Shown here piece after piece: positions 23,706 through 34,666 of a stretch of 64,000 nucleotides of DNA. This stretch comes from Aphis gossypii (lineage: Eukaryota; Arthropoda; Insecta; Hemiptera; Aphididae): the NCBI RefSeq assembly GCF_020184175.1, contig NC_065532.1, positions 34,348,001 to 34,412,000 of the forward strand, in the 5' to 3' direction. A model generated the notes under the pieces. It was given only the letters and a program-made list of their open reading frames with translations. It was not told where the DNA came from and searched no databases. The stretch's first letter is position 1; each line of letters opens with the position of its first letter. The position numbers and the translations under genes are program-made.

Positions 23706-25930
23706 AATACCAAAATTAAAAAAAAAATTATCGCGCAACATATAAGTTAATATTAGGCATAAATTATAATACGACCTACCTTGCCAATCATTGCCTTTAA
23801 ATGTAACTTTAGACCAAACTAATTATTTTTTCGACCTCTGATGATTAATTTTAAGTTTCATTCTTATATTATTTTTTTTTTTTACATTTTGAATTCCCAT
23901 ATAGTTTTTAGACATTTTCCAAAGTTCAATTTTGTTGTTGCTAGTATTTGTTTTGTTACCTATTTTTCTTTTATTTTTATTTCTAATCAAAATTAGACAT
24001 CACTTGAATGCTTCCAGTATCTTAGTTATGCGAAAATTCTAGTCTAACCGGTTTATCGAAGGAAATGGTTTTGAATAGCAACAGCAGTAATGAAAAATGC
24101 ATTCCTCTTTTAAAATATATAATTATTGTATAATAAATATATCGTATTATTGTTAAGTGTGTATTATAGTCATAATTAGTAATTGTTTGTAATGTTTGTA
24201 TTCCAATCTTCCTGCCAACTTAATCTCTACTTATCTGATTTTATTTCTTCTTATCTCGAGCTTAAATAATTTTAATTGTGATTAACTTTAATTGTATTTA
24301 GTTTTCCGGTTGGTTAATTCCCATTTCTTGTTGATATAGACATATGTTAAATGTGGTCCTCAATTAAACCGGAAATGTGGTACCAGTCATTGCTTAATAT
24401 CTCAATATTCTTAATTTATACATTTCAATAAGTTTTATTGTTTAATAACTTCCAACAATTTTCCAAAATACTTCTATTGTGATAAATATTTTAAATTATT
24501 TTATTTTTAAATTATACATATTGGTATTATACCTGAAGTATATTATTTTGTTTTAATAAAATAAAAAAGTGTTTTCATTTGGGGTTAAGTTGTAACAAAC
24601 ACTAATTGTACCTGATACTTAAGAATATCATAAAACTTAATATTAGCAGATAAGATTTCAGTTCAATTTCATTTTAGGTTATTTTGATCAAATTTTAAGG
24701 GAACCATATTATTTTCCCTCAAAATTATTTTATACTTAGTTAAATAAAACAAAATTATATATTTAATATTAACTTATAATATTTAATACCTTAAACTATA
24801 TAACATTTTTATGTTAATTAGAATTACCATAGTATTATAATAATCAAACAATGCATATAATTTTAAAATGTGCATTTGATTGGTACCACAATATTGCTAA
24901 CCCTCCGATTTTATAATTTGAGTATTAAATCAATTAAATTTTAAAAATATTTATATATATACATACATACATTTACATAATTATAATAATAATTATTATT
25001 ACTATTTTATACAAAATATTTTATCAATTTTATCTTAGTTAGAAATTAAAATTTGGTTAATATTTAGTTGACCGGTATTTAAAAAGTATATAAGTATACT
25101 TTAATTTTAAGTATACTTTTTATGCCTTTTGAATTGCTGTTATAAGTATAATTCATATTTATAGGAAAAATAAAATGGGATAACTTATTATACCCATTTA
25201 TATTATACATTATTACGCTTATATTCTGTTAGTTTTTTTTTCATTAAATGATAGATCTATTACTTTTTTGCAAATCATAAATATACGAGGTATTTGTATT
25301 ATAAATTATAAGAATATATATTTTAACATTGTAGTTTAAATTTTGTTTTAAGTAATTTGATTTTAAAAATATTGTTTTTAAGATTATAATATATGCAACA
25401 AAAACGTATAATTGTCGTTTAATTAATATCCATGTATCTATCTGATAATTCTTAATGAAAACGTGGTTTAAGGGGTTCAACAGTATGCATAATTTTAAAA
25501 TTATTTTGTATGAAAATAGCTGTTAAAAATGGTTATACTTGTATATATATTACATATTATTTATATAATAATAAATATGATATTTATTACCTTTTGCAGT
25601 GCAATTGGTGAACATAATATTTAAACTTTGTAAAAGTATTTGTTCAATTTTATAAACATATTGGTAAAGTTTTGTGTAACATCAGTTTAAATGTATCATA
25701 AATTAAATGTTTGCTCTTCCGGTTTTAATATTATATTTTATATTGAATTTATTAATTATTACAGATGGATAATATATGGATAGGTTTATTTCATTTTTTT
25801 TCTTAATATGAGATACCAAATGTTTCCGTAGTAAATTTTATCTACTGTAATGATTGGTAAATATGTATAATGTATGTAAAATGTTGTAACTTATAAGAAT
25901 ATTAAATAAAGTTATCTAGGTACTAAAAAA
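23706..25930 (+). other. Probable long AGO1 3' UTR
   Basis: No ORF of note follows the AGO1 stop. Several AATAAA-like hexamers occur near 24126 and 24551; the most convincing full signal is AATAAA at 25905-25910, followed by a GT-containing tract and an A run. Long 3' UTRs are usual for insect AGO1 mRNAs. The true end cannot be fixed without transcript data. Confidence 0.4.
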
Positions 25931-26574
25931 AAAATATTTTACTAATTAAAAATTTCAAAAAATACTTATAAATGTCATTATAATTTACTTGAAAATACAA
26001 GAAAAATTAAATATTTAATTATTTGTTCGTGTGAGTCACTAACTTAATTTCATATATATGTTCATTAAAACAGTGGAATGTTTCTTAACAAAAGAATCTT
26101 CATATATTGCTGAAATAAATACTGTTTTACTGATGTCTATGAGGCTATGAAATGAAATTTTCAACGTGCTGGCAGAGTATTATTCCACAGAAAGGTAAAA
26201 ACATTCTCATGACAACTCAGTTATTTTTAGTAAATGAAAAATTATTGCATTTGTTTAATTAATTTAAACTATAAATTAATATTTTAGCACCAATCATACA
26301 GGGGGATGCTTTGAGAAAAAAATGTTTAGTACTTTATTATGTTATACAATAACATAATGGTAGTTTTCACTTTTGAACAGGAATGGTACACACACTATTG
26401 CACTAATCTTATAATTTTTTTAACACATTTATTTCATACAATATTACTTCATATTAGAAAACTACAATGGTGAATATTTTGTATAGGTTTTAGGATGGGT
26501 AATTTAATACAGTGTAAAATAATATGATAATATGATAATAAATTATCATACACCTTATGATCTATAGAACAACC

Positions 26575-26830
26575 TGCCGTTGGTCGCGACTGTCAGTATG
26601 TCATCGACACTTAGGTTGTGACCCCAACACGTACAAGCGGTAAACGGGAGAAATCATACCAGACGACAGAAGACGGCAAGTCGGAAACGTCTTGTCCGAC
26701 AACGCGCTTAACAAAACGATCTCCCCGCCGACTCACGATACCTAGTCGTGGTTGGTGGTGTCGGTCACAATCTGCGACAACCGTCGATATTTTGTTGAGT
26801 GTTTGTATTATTGCTCCCAAAGTTTATTAT
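26575..26830. other. Isolated GC-rich island
   Basis: About 250 bp of CpG-containing sequence sits inside very AT-rich DNA, open on both strands but without recognisable protein features. It may be a promoter or non-coding first exon of the small ORF at 29969, or a foreign or transposon-derived insert. No inverted termini were found. Confidence 0.3.
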
Positions 26831-28367
26831 ATTATTTATTATTAACGTTCCATTGAATTGTTTTAGATTGATTCTTTCAGAGTCCTTGTTCAGTACTTAA
26901 GATAAAGTATCAAATATCTTGGCCTTAAATTTATAAACTTTACTTAATTTTGAAAAAAGAGCACTTTTTTCTTGCCAGTTTAAATTTTCCAAATTTTATA
27001 TAGGTAGTTCAATATTTTAATCATATTATTATTATTATTAATAAGTAGGACTCGAATTTTAAAGCTTATGCTTCTTTTTTATTTATGAGACAGAAATATA
27101 ATTTTTATACATAAATTCGTTTCACATCATTCTGGTTCCAAATAAATAGATTTATTTTTACTTTTTTCGGCTATTTTTAGGTACTTAAATGTTTGTTGCT
27201 TTTTTTAGTTATTTTAACCGTAGAATTTTTATATGTTATTATAATATGTTAAATAAAGTAGTATAATAAACTTATAAAAATATAACAGCTAAAATAACTG
27301 AAAAAAGCAAAAAAAAAATTAAAAAAATATGTTATCTTTATTATGCAGCTTTTATGGTTTCCATACGAATAAATAAAAATTACTATAATTTTATTTATAG
27401 TAATAATAAAAAATTGAATTAATAAGAAGCGTAAAAACCCAGAATGCGGACTAAATGTTTATTATTGTTTTCGTTATGTAAGGGTTGTCGACCTACAGAT
27501 AGCCTGCAGTACCTATACGGTCAGTAATCAGTATGCCTTTAACGTCGGTATCGACCACTTCAAAATTTAAGTGTTGTAATTTGAAAACTCTTATATGAAG
27601 TATGCTCCGATCATTTCAGTGGATGTAGAGAGTGTTCGTTTTGTATGTTAAATGTTGAATATTCTGCCGGACAATAGTCAGTTTCACTACTGCGAATTAA
27701 GAGAAATATACGTTAGGTAATTACATTTTTTTTTTTTAATTTAAATTAACTTTTAAAAAAAAATTTCAACTAGGTAGGTAGTTCATATTAATTTTTGGTC
27801 ATGCTATTTTTTTTTGCTTTTTTTTTTTAGAAAATAAATACACTTCTTATTTGCTTTTTTATAATAATCGTGTGCTTTTTTAGTTGCTTATTATGCTTTA
27901 AAATCCGAGCCCTATTAATAAGTAATTTAAAACATTAAATACCGTGTTGTAACTGGGCCCCCATAATTTGGTGCGAACAGGGGCCCACCGGGAAAATCCC
28001 AATTTCGCTATAATAGGCCTAATAACCACCTCTGCTTACCAATAACTTACTAAAAAATTACAGTATTTCATTAATAATAATTTATCAAACCAGTTTTTAA
28101 TGTATTGCTGATGAGTGATGATTAGGGTTAGGATGTTTATGATTTTCCATATTTTTTTAGATTGTCCAATGGCTTTCGTTCTCATACAGAAATGTGTCTC
28201 ATGATATCTATATTTAAAATACCAAATTTTTATTTTGCATACTTATAATTGCATATTTTTCCATTTTTTATTTATACCTAAGTGCATAATTTATGTTTTT
28301 TCTACTTATAAGCGCATATTTGACGGTTTTCGATGAAAAATGATAAAAAATAACGTAATTTTATGGT
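26831..28367. other. AT-rich stretch with a possible non-coding exon
   Basis: No coding exon is recognised. A slightly GC-richer block at about 27480-27716 ends in ATACGTTAG|GTAATT, which could be the donor of a 5' non-coding exon for the ORF at 29969. A GC-rich block at 27950-28020 (GGGCCCCCAT... GGGGCCCACC) looks repeat-derived. Confidence 0.3.
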
Positions 28368-28375
28368 ATAACGAG

Positions 28376-28623
28376 CAAGGCCGCAACTGAAAAAAAATTT
28401 CGAGGGGGAGGTCCAAATTTTTTTTTAAATCTATAGATATTGAACGTAATTTCTACGTTAAAAGTATAAAATTTGATTATTATCGTTATTGAAAACTTAA
28501 TTCGTCATTATAATACTTAATTCACATAATAGTTAATTATTTAATAATAAAAAAATATTTCTACTTTTAAAAATTTCGATGAGGGGGCCGGACTCCTGCA
28601 CCCTCCCCTCAGTTACTGCCTTG
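28376..28623. repeat. hAT-type MITE, 248 bp
   Basis: The ends are CAAGGCCGCAACTGA and, inverted, CAAGGCAGTAACTGA: 15-bp terminal inverted repeats with two mismatches. The flanks ATAACGAG (28368-28375) and AAAACGAG (28624-28631) match at 7 of 8 positions, the target-duplication length of hAT elements. Subterminal G-rich tracts are also inverted. There is no ORF. Confidence 0.75.
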
Positions 28624-28631
28624 AAAACGAG

Positions 28632-29968
28632 TACATAAAAATAACACCAACACAATTTGTTGATATTTTAATATTCTATCTATTAATAATAATTTAATTT
28701 ATCTCTATATATTTATTGAACTTATTTTCACATTTCTTTATTTTTAATGCATATTTTTCAAATTTTTCATACACATTTAACTGTTTTTTTAGCGCATAAG
28801 TGCATACTTATTCATATATGTTTTAGTGCATAAACATGCTTATGCCGTTCACCGTCATTTTAATCGAGGCCTATGTTCGTTATCACTTAATGTCACTCGT
28901 ACTTATAAGATAAAATTAAATTATTATTTTTCTAAAATTGAATAATAATTATATTCACAGATATATAAAATAATAAATAATATAATATGTAAATTGTAAA
29001 TATTTATTTTATATATCTGTGTGCTATCTATATATTAGTATATAATATTATTGTTATCTTCATGATAAACGTAATGTAAATCTATTCTGTTAATCAGTAT
29101 CGGATATCTGTGCTGATTCAAAAGTTGTAAGTTATTATTTACAATCTTCAATCTTGTAAGTTGTTAGGTTGTAACGCAGAAATGCACAAACAATTGATGG
29201 AGATATGAAATGGATTTCATCCATTCTGTGGTTAGTAAGTATTTGATAATTGATATTATTATAATATTAGACCGTTTCCGCGGTTCTGTGTATCTTGATG
29301 TTAATAGGCAGTATTGAAGATGGGAATTAAAAGATAAAACAATAGCCATTTATTTAATATTGGACGTACGATTTTCGAAAAGTGAGCATTTTTATTTAAG
29401 GTAAGATCACAATATCTCAATAATATTTATTGCCAATTTATACGGGTACCTATCTATATTGTATTGTCTTAATTTGTTATAATATTATATGTTAATACCA
29501 TCTCTGTATTAGTTACAATTAAATAAAAATTTTAATTTTTATATTAAACAATTTGAAATTAAATAATCTACCATAATGATAAATATTTGTATACATTGAT
29601 ATTAAGTACCTATATAGACAATATTGTCTATAATATTAGTTTTTAATCATCAAAATGTATTTCATGATACACATGTATGTTTTACAATTCTGACTTTTCT
29701 TTGATCTAAAATCTTTTGCTGTACACTTGTTATGGGCCTGTAGCATCTTTTTAACTATATATGAACACTCTCGTTTTAAATAAATGTGACTATCCTATGT
29801 CATGGTCAAAATTTTTGATAACTGAACAATTATTTTGTTAATTAATTATATTTTATTTTAATACAGGTGTAAGATCTATTTGAATTTTGTTCCAGGTTTT
29901 TCATTGTTGCTTGATATTTTTCAATAATTAATTAGTCGAATTAATAAATTACACAACATTTAATTAAA
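28632..29968. other. AT-rich stretch, nothing recognised
   Basis: No coding exon, RNA gene or bounded repeat was seen. Possible acceptors (TTTTAATACAG at 29866-29876 and GTTCCAG near 29890) precede the small ORF at 29969 and would suit a spliced 5' leader. Confidence 0.35.
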
Positions 29969-30250
29969 ATGGAGAGTGTAAATGATAATGTACAAAACAA
30001 AACCAATCATGTCATGACGGATAACGATTATTTGTTTGATTTTGAACAAGAGAATTGGCACAACCAAAAAATTCATCGTTCAAATATTATGACAAATAAT
30101 GCAGTGAAGACAATTGAAAAAGAACGAGAAAACGTAGCAAAAGATTTAAAGTTATTACAAGCTATTGAAGAAGAAAAATCAAGGTTGAAAAATTCAATGG
30201 AAATATTTATACAGTTGAAAAATGAACTTGAAAAAAAACTCAAGTCATAG
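29969..30250 (+). CDS. Small coiled-coil protein, family unknown
   Basis: A complete single-exon ORF of 93 aa with ATG in good context (AAAATGG). Residues 1-45 are polar and Asn/Asp-rich with FDFEQENW. Residues 46-93 are a long charged helix (KTIEKERENVAKDLKLLQAI then EEEKSRLKNSMEIFIQLKN) with heptad-like hydrophobic spacing, that is, a probable coiled coil. There is no signal peptide or membrane segment. I do not recognise the family. Codon use is protein-like and the composition is not simple repeat. Upstream acceptor-like sites suggest a non-coding 5' exon, and ATTAAA lies just after the stop. Confidence 0.5.
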   Translation: MESVNDNVQNKTNHVMTDNDYLFDFEQENWHNQKIHRSNIMTNNAVKTIEKERENVAKDLKLLQAIEEEKSRLKNSMEIFIQLKNELEKKLKS

Positions 30251-30329
30251 TCATTAAAGAACTTATTTAATTTACTTAAAATATACGATCTAGTAAAAAT
30301 GAAAATTGTTTAATTTGATGTATAAATAT

Positions 30330-30710
30330 TTACATTCTTCTACTTTCACTATCTCTTCTAACAGTTCAAGATTCTTTGCCAATACTTAGCCTATTTATCT
30401 GTCTATTCTATGTCCATTCTTCTAAATCCATAACTCTTATTTTTTTGCCTTCTATAATGATATTTTTTAGGTCCTCTCTGTCTTTTGTTTTTTTTTCTAG
30501 TTTAAACTGTGGATTCCCTTCTTAACTCTTTTCATTACTTGTCTATACCATTTAGATTATTGTCCTTTTATAAAATTACGGATCCACTTCAATCTTTTAA
30601 TTTCCTTCAATTTTTATTTTACCTTCTCCGAGATTTGGTCTCTATATCATATATTAGTCCACTACAATAACCCTTGTTTTATAAACTACAATTTTCTTTA
30701 ACATTTACAT
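30330..30710 (-). pseudogene. Degenerate LINE reverse-transcriptase 3' end
   Basis: On the minus strand, in several frames, pieces match the C-terminal tail of non-LTR retrotransposon polyproteins. They run in order: VYKTRVIVV (cf. the YKT..PVLLYG block), WYRQVMKR, a KDREDLKN region where RGRPRKRW usually stands, and MDLEEWT. Many stops and frameshifts interrupt it. It differs from the LINE at 43.5-45 kb and is much older. Confidence 0.45.
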
Positions 30711-31291
30711 GGATTATAACAAATTATAATTAGTTATAACCAACTATTGTAAATGGTTCGAGTTTAAACAAGTTATATTTATTTAAGTAATGTAAAAAAT
30801 TTTTTTTTATCCTATAAAAATAAAATGGGTTAATAAAATATTCATAGAGCACTGAGGGCTAATAAGATTTTTATGTTTATGACCAATGGCAGTGGTATAT
30901 GCATGGTGTGGCGTTTTCCATAAGAGCAGATCAGTGAAAGAAACCTAAATTCTAGATTTGTACAAAAATAATAGTTTTGGTCTAAATAAAAAAAAATTGT
31001 ATGCATGATGCAAATCCATATCATGCATGTTTTACTGTGTGAAAGCTTTATCATGCTATTTTGACAGCATTTTTATATTGTTGTCCTTATGATAATAGCT
31101 GGTTTAAACATTATATTAGCTCATAGTTGTTACAATTGAAACTTTAACTTTTTGTTTCATTCAACTACATCATTGTAATGAAATTGGCGATTACTTTTAT
31201 TATATTATTTATTTTGTATATAATACATTATTTATAGAATATAGTTATACTCAATTAAATTTATTTTTATCTTGGTGCTATAAATTTTATA

Positions 31292-31763
31292 CAGGGTGAT
31301 TCTTTTATCAAACAACACTCATTATTTCCAAAAAGTATTCATTTTTTTGAAAATATTTTTTTTTTTACATAGTTTCAAATTGTTAAAAAAACAACATTTT
31401 TATAAAAAAAATTATATTTTTGAATATTTTTTATCCTTATAATTTTTAAGGTTTTTTACTTTTTTGAACGACAACATAGATTTTTAATTTCATATTCCAA
31501 AGCAGAATAATTTTTTGAGTATTTTTATGTATCGAATTACTCAGAAAATTATTCTGCTTTGGAATATGAAATTAAAAATCTATGTTGTCATTCAAAAAAG
31601 TAAAAAACCTTAAAAATTATAAGGATAAAAAATATTCAAAAATATAATTTTTTTATAAAAACGTTGTTTTTTTAACAATTTGAAACTATGTAAAAAAATA
31701 TTTTCAAAAACATTAATACTTTTTTGGAAATAATGATTGTTGTTTGATAAAAAAATCACCCTG
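31292..31763. mobile_element. Foldback MITE, Tc1/mariner-like, 472 bp
   Basis: The two halves (31292 to about 31524, and about 31535 to 31763) are near-perfect inverted complements, leaving a loop of only about 10 bp. The ends are CAGGGTGATT and AATCACCCTG, flanked by TA on each side, the Tc1/mariner target duplication. There is no coding capacity. The arms keep very high identity, so insertion is recent or the arms have been homogenised. A transcript would fold into a hairpin of over 200 bp. A related solo end lies in AGO1 intron 16. Confidence 0.85.
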
Positions 31764-32681
31764 TAAAATAATAATATGCATAATATTGAATACCTTTTTT
31801 TCTAGGGCTTAACATTTCCACATCATTTAAGCATATTGGATATTGTAAATTAATTTTTTTGATGTCCTTAGAAAATTTTTTTTAATAATGGAAAGGAGCT
31901 TACCAAAAAAAAAAATGTAGGTTACTTTGAATGTATGCTAATTTATAAATTCTAATATTTTAAGGTTTTTGAAGTCTTACCTTTTCTCATTATAGAATTA
32001 ATTATAACAATGAAAACTATTATTTAGTTAATACTTATTAATCATCTACTCATTAAATTTATAGTATTAGATGGTAATAAGATAGTAATACTCATGGTGG
32101 TAATGGTAGTATAACTTTAAATAAACCTCTATTTTAATGTGTTTATTCCGTGTATTAACTTTACATTTATATATTTTAGTTTTTGAAAAGATAAACAGAT
32201 ATTCCATGAATATAATTGTAACAACCAATCATCTAAATAAAATTTATTTTTCAAAGTAAAAATTAATGATAGATTATGAATTACGCAGTATGTGTATCTA
32301 TTAAGCTAATTTATATATTATGTCAAATTAGATGACAATTTAGTACAAACTATAACCAGAAGTAGAATAACAATGTAAATATTGTTTATTACCATCAAAA
32401 AAACAACTTTGTTTTGTAACATATTCATTTTTATTTATAAATGAAACATATAACACTATGTTAAATTATGTTTTTCTTCTATAATGACTGATAAGGTTAA
32501 AGATCAGTCTCAAATTACCCAAATAATGTCTTATACAAATAAATAATTTTTTTTATCAAATACATTAACAAAAAATGTACTATTTTCAAACTATAAAATG
32601 TATATTTAGATCTTTAATATAATTGCCTAATGAATTATGTACATATTTACAACCAAAAATAAAACTTTTAGATAATCAAAA
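31764..32681. other. AT-rich stretch, nothing recognised
   Basis: No coding exon or bounded repeat was seen. A minus-strand AATAAA (plus TTTATT at 32682-32687) marks the probable end of the IGBP1 transcript. Confidence 0.4.
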
Positions 32682-32837
32682 TTTATTCAAATTTAATATA
32701 GCTATTTACAAAAATGTATTAGTTGTATCTGTAGAGAATTGAACATCATTTTTTTTTTTTTTAATTGTTCATACAAATAGACACATTTTGTGTATACAAT
32801 ACGCTGCTAATATCAACGGACCTCTAAAACAGGCCCT

Positions 32838-34083
32838 TTAACTTCTATTATGTCTATTACCCCATCCTCGGCGATGGTTATCTTTGTACTCATCGCGAGC
32901 ATTTAATCGTTGTCTTTCGTTTTCTTCTTCTTCCTCATTGATTTTGTCTTCTTTATCTTCTTGTTCCGGTTCTGGGGCTTCAGACAATTGTTGTAAACAT
33001 TTGGTATTATCAGCTGTAGGTAAATGCCATCTAATATAGGAAAAAATAATGTAATTAGAATTTCAAAACTTAAATAAATACTTCTTTTAATATATACTTA
33101 CATTCCATCGTTAATACGTTTTTGACAAAATTCTTCAACTGTCATTGTTGGCAAACTTGGATAGCCAGCACCAAATACTTGTTTTTGTAATTCGTTTTTA
33201 GTAATAATAATAGGCATTAATGGTTTAGGTTTAATTTTTTGGGATTTTGCATGTTCAGGGTTGTCTTTATCCTCATGTTTCAACTTATAGTGTAAAATTC
33301 TCATTTCAGCTTGAAGCGAATCTAATTCTTCTAGAGCTTTACCAATATTGTATTTTAGTAAAGAGACTATGTACTTTCTTCTCATTTCATCATCAACAGA
33401 CTCGCTTTCGTTTTGTTCCTTCAACAGCTGTAATTGAGACTCCATTAATTTTTGTTCCTTGTAACTCTTGATTTTTTCAGCACGCCTACGAGCCATCAGA
33501 GAAAAGTCCATAGTGGCTTGGGTAGTGGTTTCTTCAGAGTCTGTGTACACAGGCGGAATAGTATGGTCAGACAGACCGTAATCTTTACACCTACAACATG
33601 CCAAAAGGGATGAAGTTTGTAAATGAGTTCAAACTTAAAAACTAATCAAATGCACTTTCTAGACAAACCTTTGGAGATAATCTCTGAAATACACCTCCGC
33701 TGTTTTAACAACATCCAATCTGTTGCCGTTGTTTGTGAGTTTTAGAGCTAGAGACCCCAACATGAATGGAAGTAACATGTATTTGACGTCGGCCGTTGGT
33801 ATTTCTTCAATGGTCTCATTGTCACTGAACATGCCAGCCGCCGATACGAGTTGTGTAGTGTGCTCCAAGATTTTCATGCATTTTATTATCCTATACTGAA
33901 AACAGAAGATAGTCATTAGAAAAACTGTAAGAAACCAGCAATGCTACAAACACTAACCTGTGTTCCGGATTCCTTAGCTGGCTCTGTAGAGTCGCAAATA
34001 CTCTCGTAAGACGACAAGCCTTGGTCGAAACATTCGGACAATGTGAGGTTTTGAAATTCTACGGGGACTGACGATGTCGCCAT
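32838..34083 (-). CDS. IGBP1: Immunoglobulin-binding protein 1 (alpha4/Tap42), PP2A partner
   Basis: Alpha4/Tap42 binds and stabilises free catalytic subunits of PP2A-type phosphatases in the cytosol and links them to TOR signalling. Coding exons (minus) are 33958-34083, 33669-33895, 33102-33590 and 32838-33030, all phase-consistent, giving 344 aa (human protein about 339). The N-terminal two thirds is helical (SAAGMFSDNETIEEIPTADV; MARRRAEKIKSYKEQK), as in the family's TPR-like domain. The family signature VFGAGYPSLPTMTVEEF lies at about residues 256-272. An acidic stretch (about 305-315, DKINEEEEENE) and the basic end HRRGWGNRHN match the vertebrate tail DTHPRGYGNR. The exon 3 donor is GGAAT|GTAAGT, making the split codon Ile. 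It is head-to-head with EIPR1. Confidence 0.95.
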
Positions 34084-34666
34084 TTTTCAAAAATGTTCAA
34101 ATATTTTAAATTAAAATTGGCGATGGTGATCTTACAACGGATCACGGAATACTGACTAGTGACTAGTGAGTAGTAACTTTTATTTATTTTTTGTTTAACA
34201 GAAATGTTTACAATTGGATGTACACCATAGGTAAGGTAATTTAAGATTGTGGATACAGAATAATAACACAGAACATAACAATAATAATAAATCGTTTTTT
34301 ATCAGTCGTATCATTCATTCTATATATATACTCTTAGAATTCTACACAGATAACATATCATCAAAGAACAATATTATCAAAATAGAAATAATTACAAAAA
34401 GTAGAGATAGTATGTGGAAATAACTAATAATAATAAGAAAATAATATATTAAATTATACCTAGTACTTCAAATTTATTCTAGTTACCTATTAGTTATTAC
34501 TTAGTACTCAATTCCTTCTTTCTTAGTAGTTATTTTCTTGCTTTGTATTAATTACTTATTTACTCCTAGATCGTGAGATGTTTACCTAGACGTCAGATGA
34601 CTGTTATTAATTGTTTTAGTTTAAAGATTTATAAACGAACACGAAAGAGTAACGTTGATTAACATA
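34084..34666. promoter_or_regulatory. Divergent IGBP1/EIPR1 intergenic promoter
   Basis: 583 bp separate the two start codons. Unlike the MRPL53/AGO1 pair it has no pronounced CpG island. A repeated GACTAGTGA motif lies just upstream of IGBP1 (about 34152-34170). Promoter function is inferred from orientation only. Confidence 0.4.

Noticed and set aside
26611..26845. Opposed ORFs of 69 and 75 codons in the small GC-rich island
   Set aside because: Mirror frames of the same sequence with no protein features; a compositional effect.
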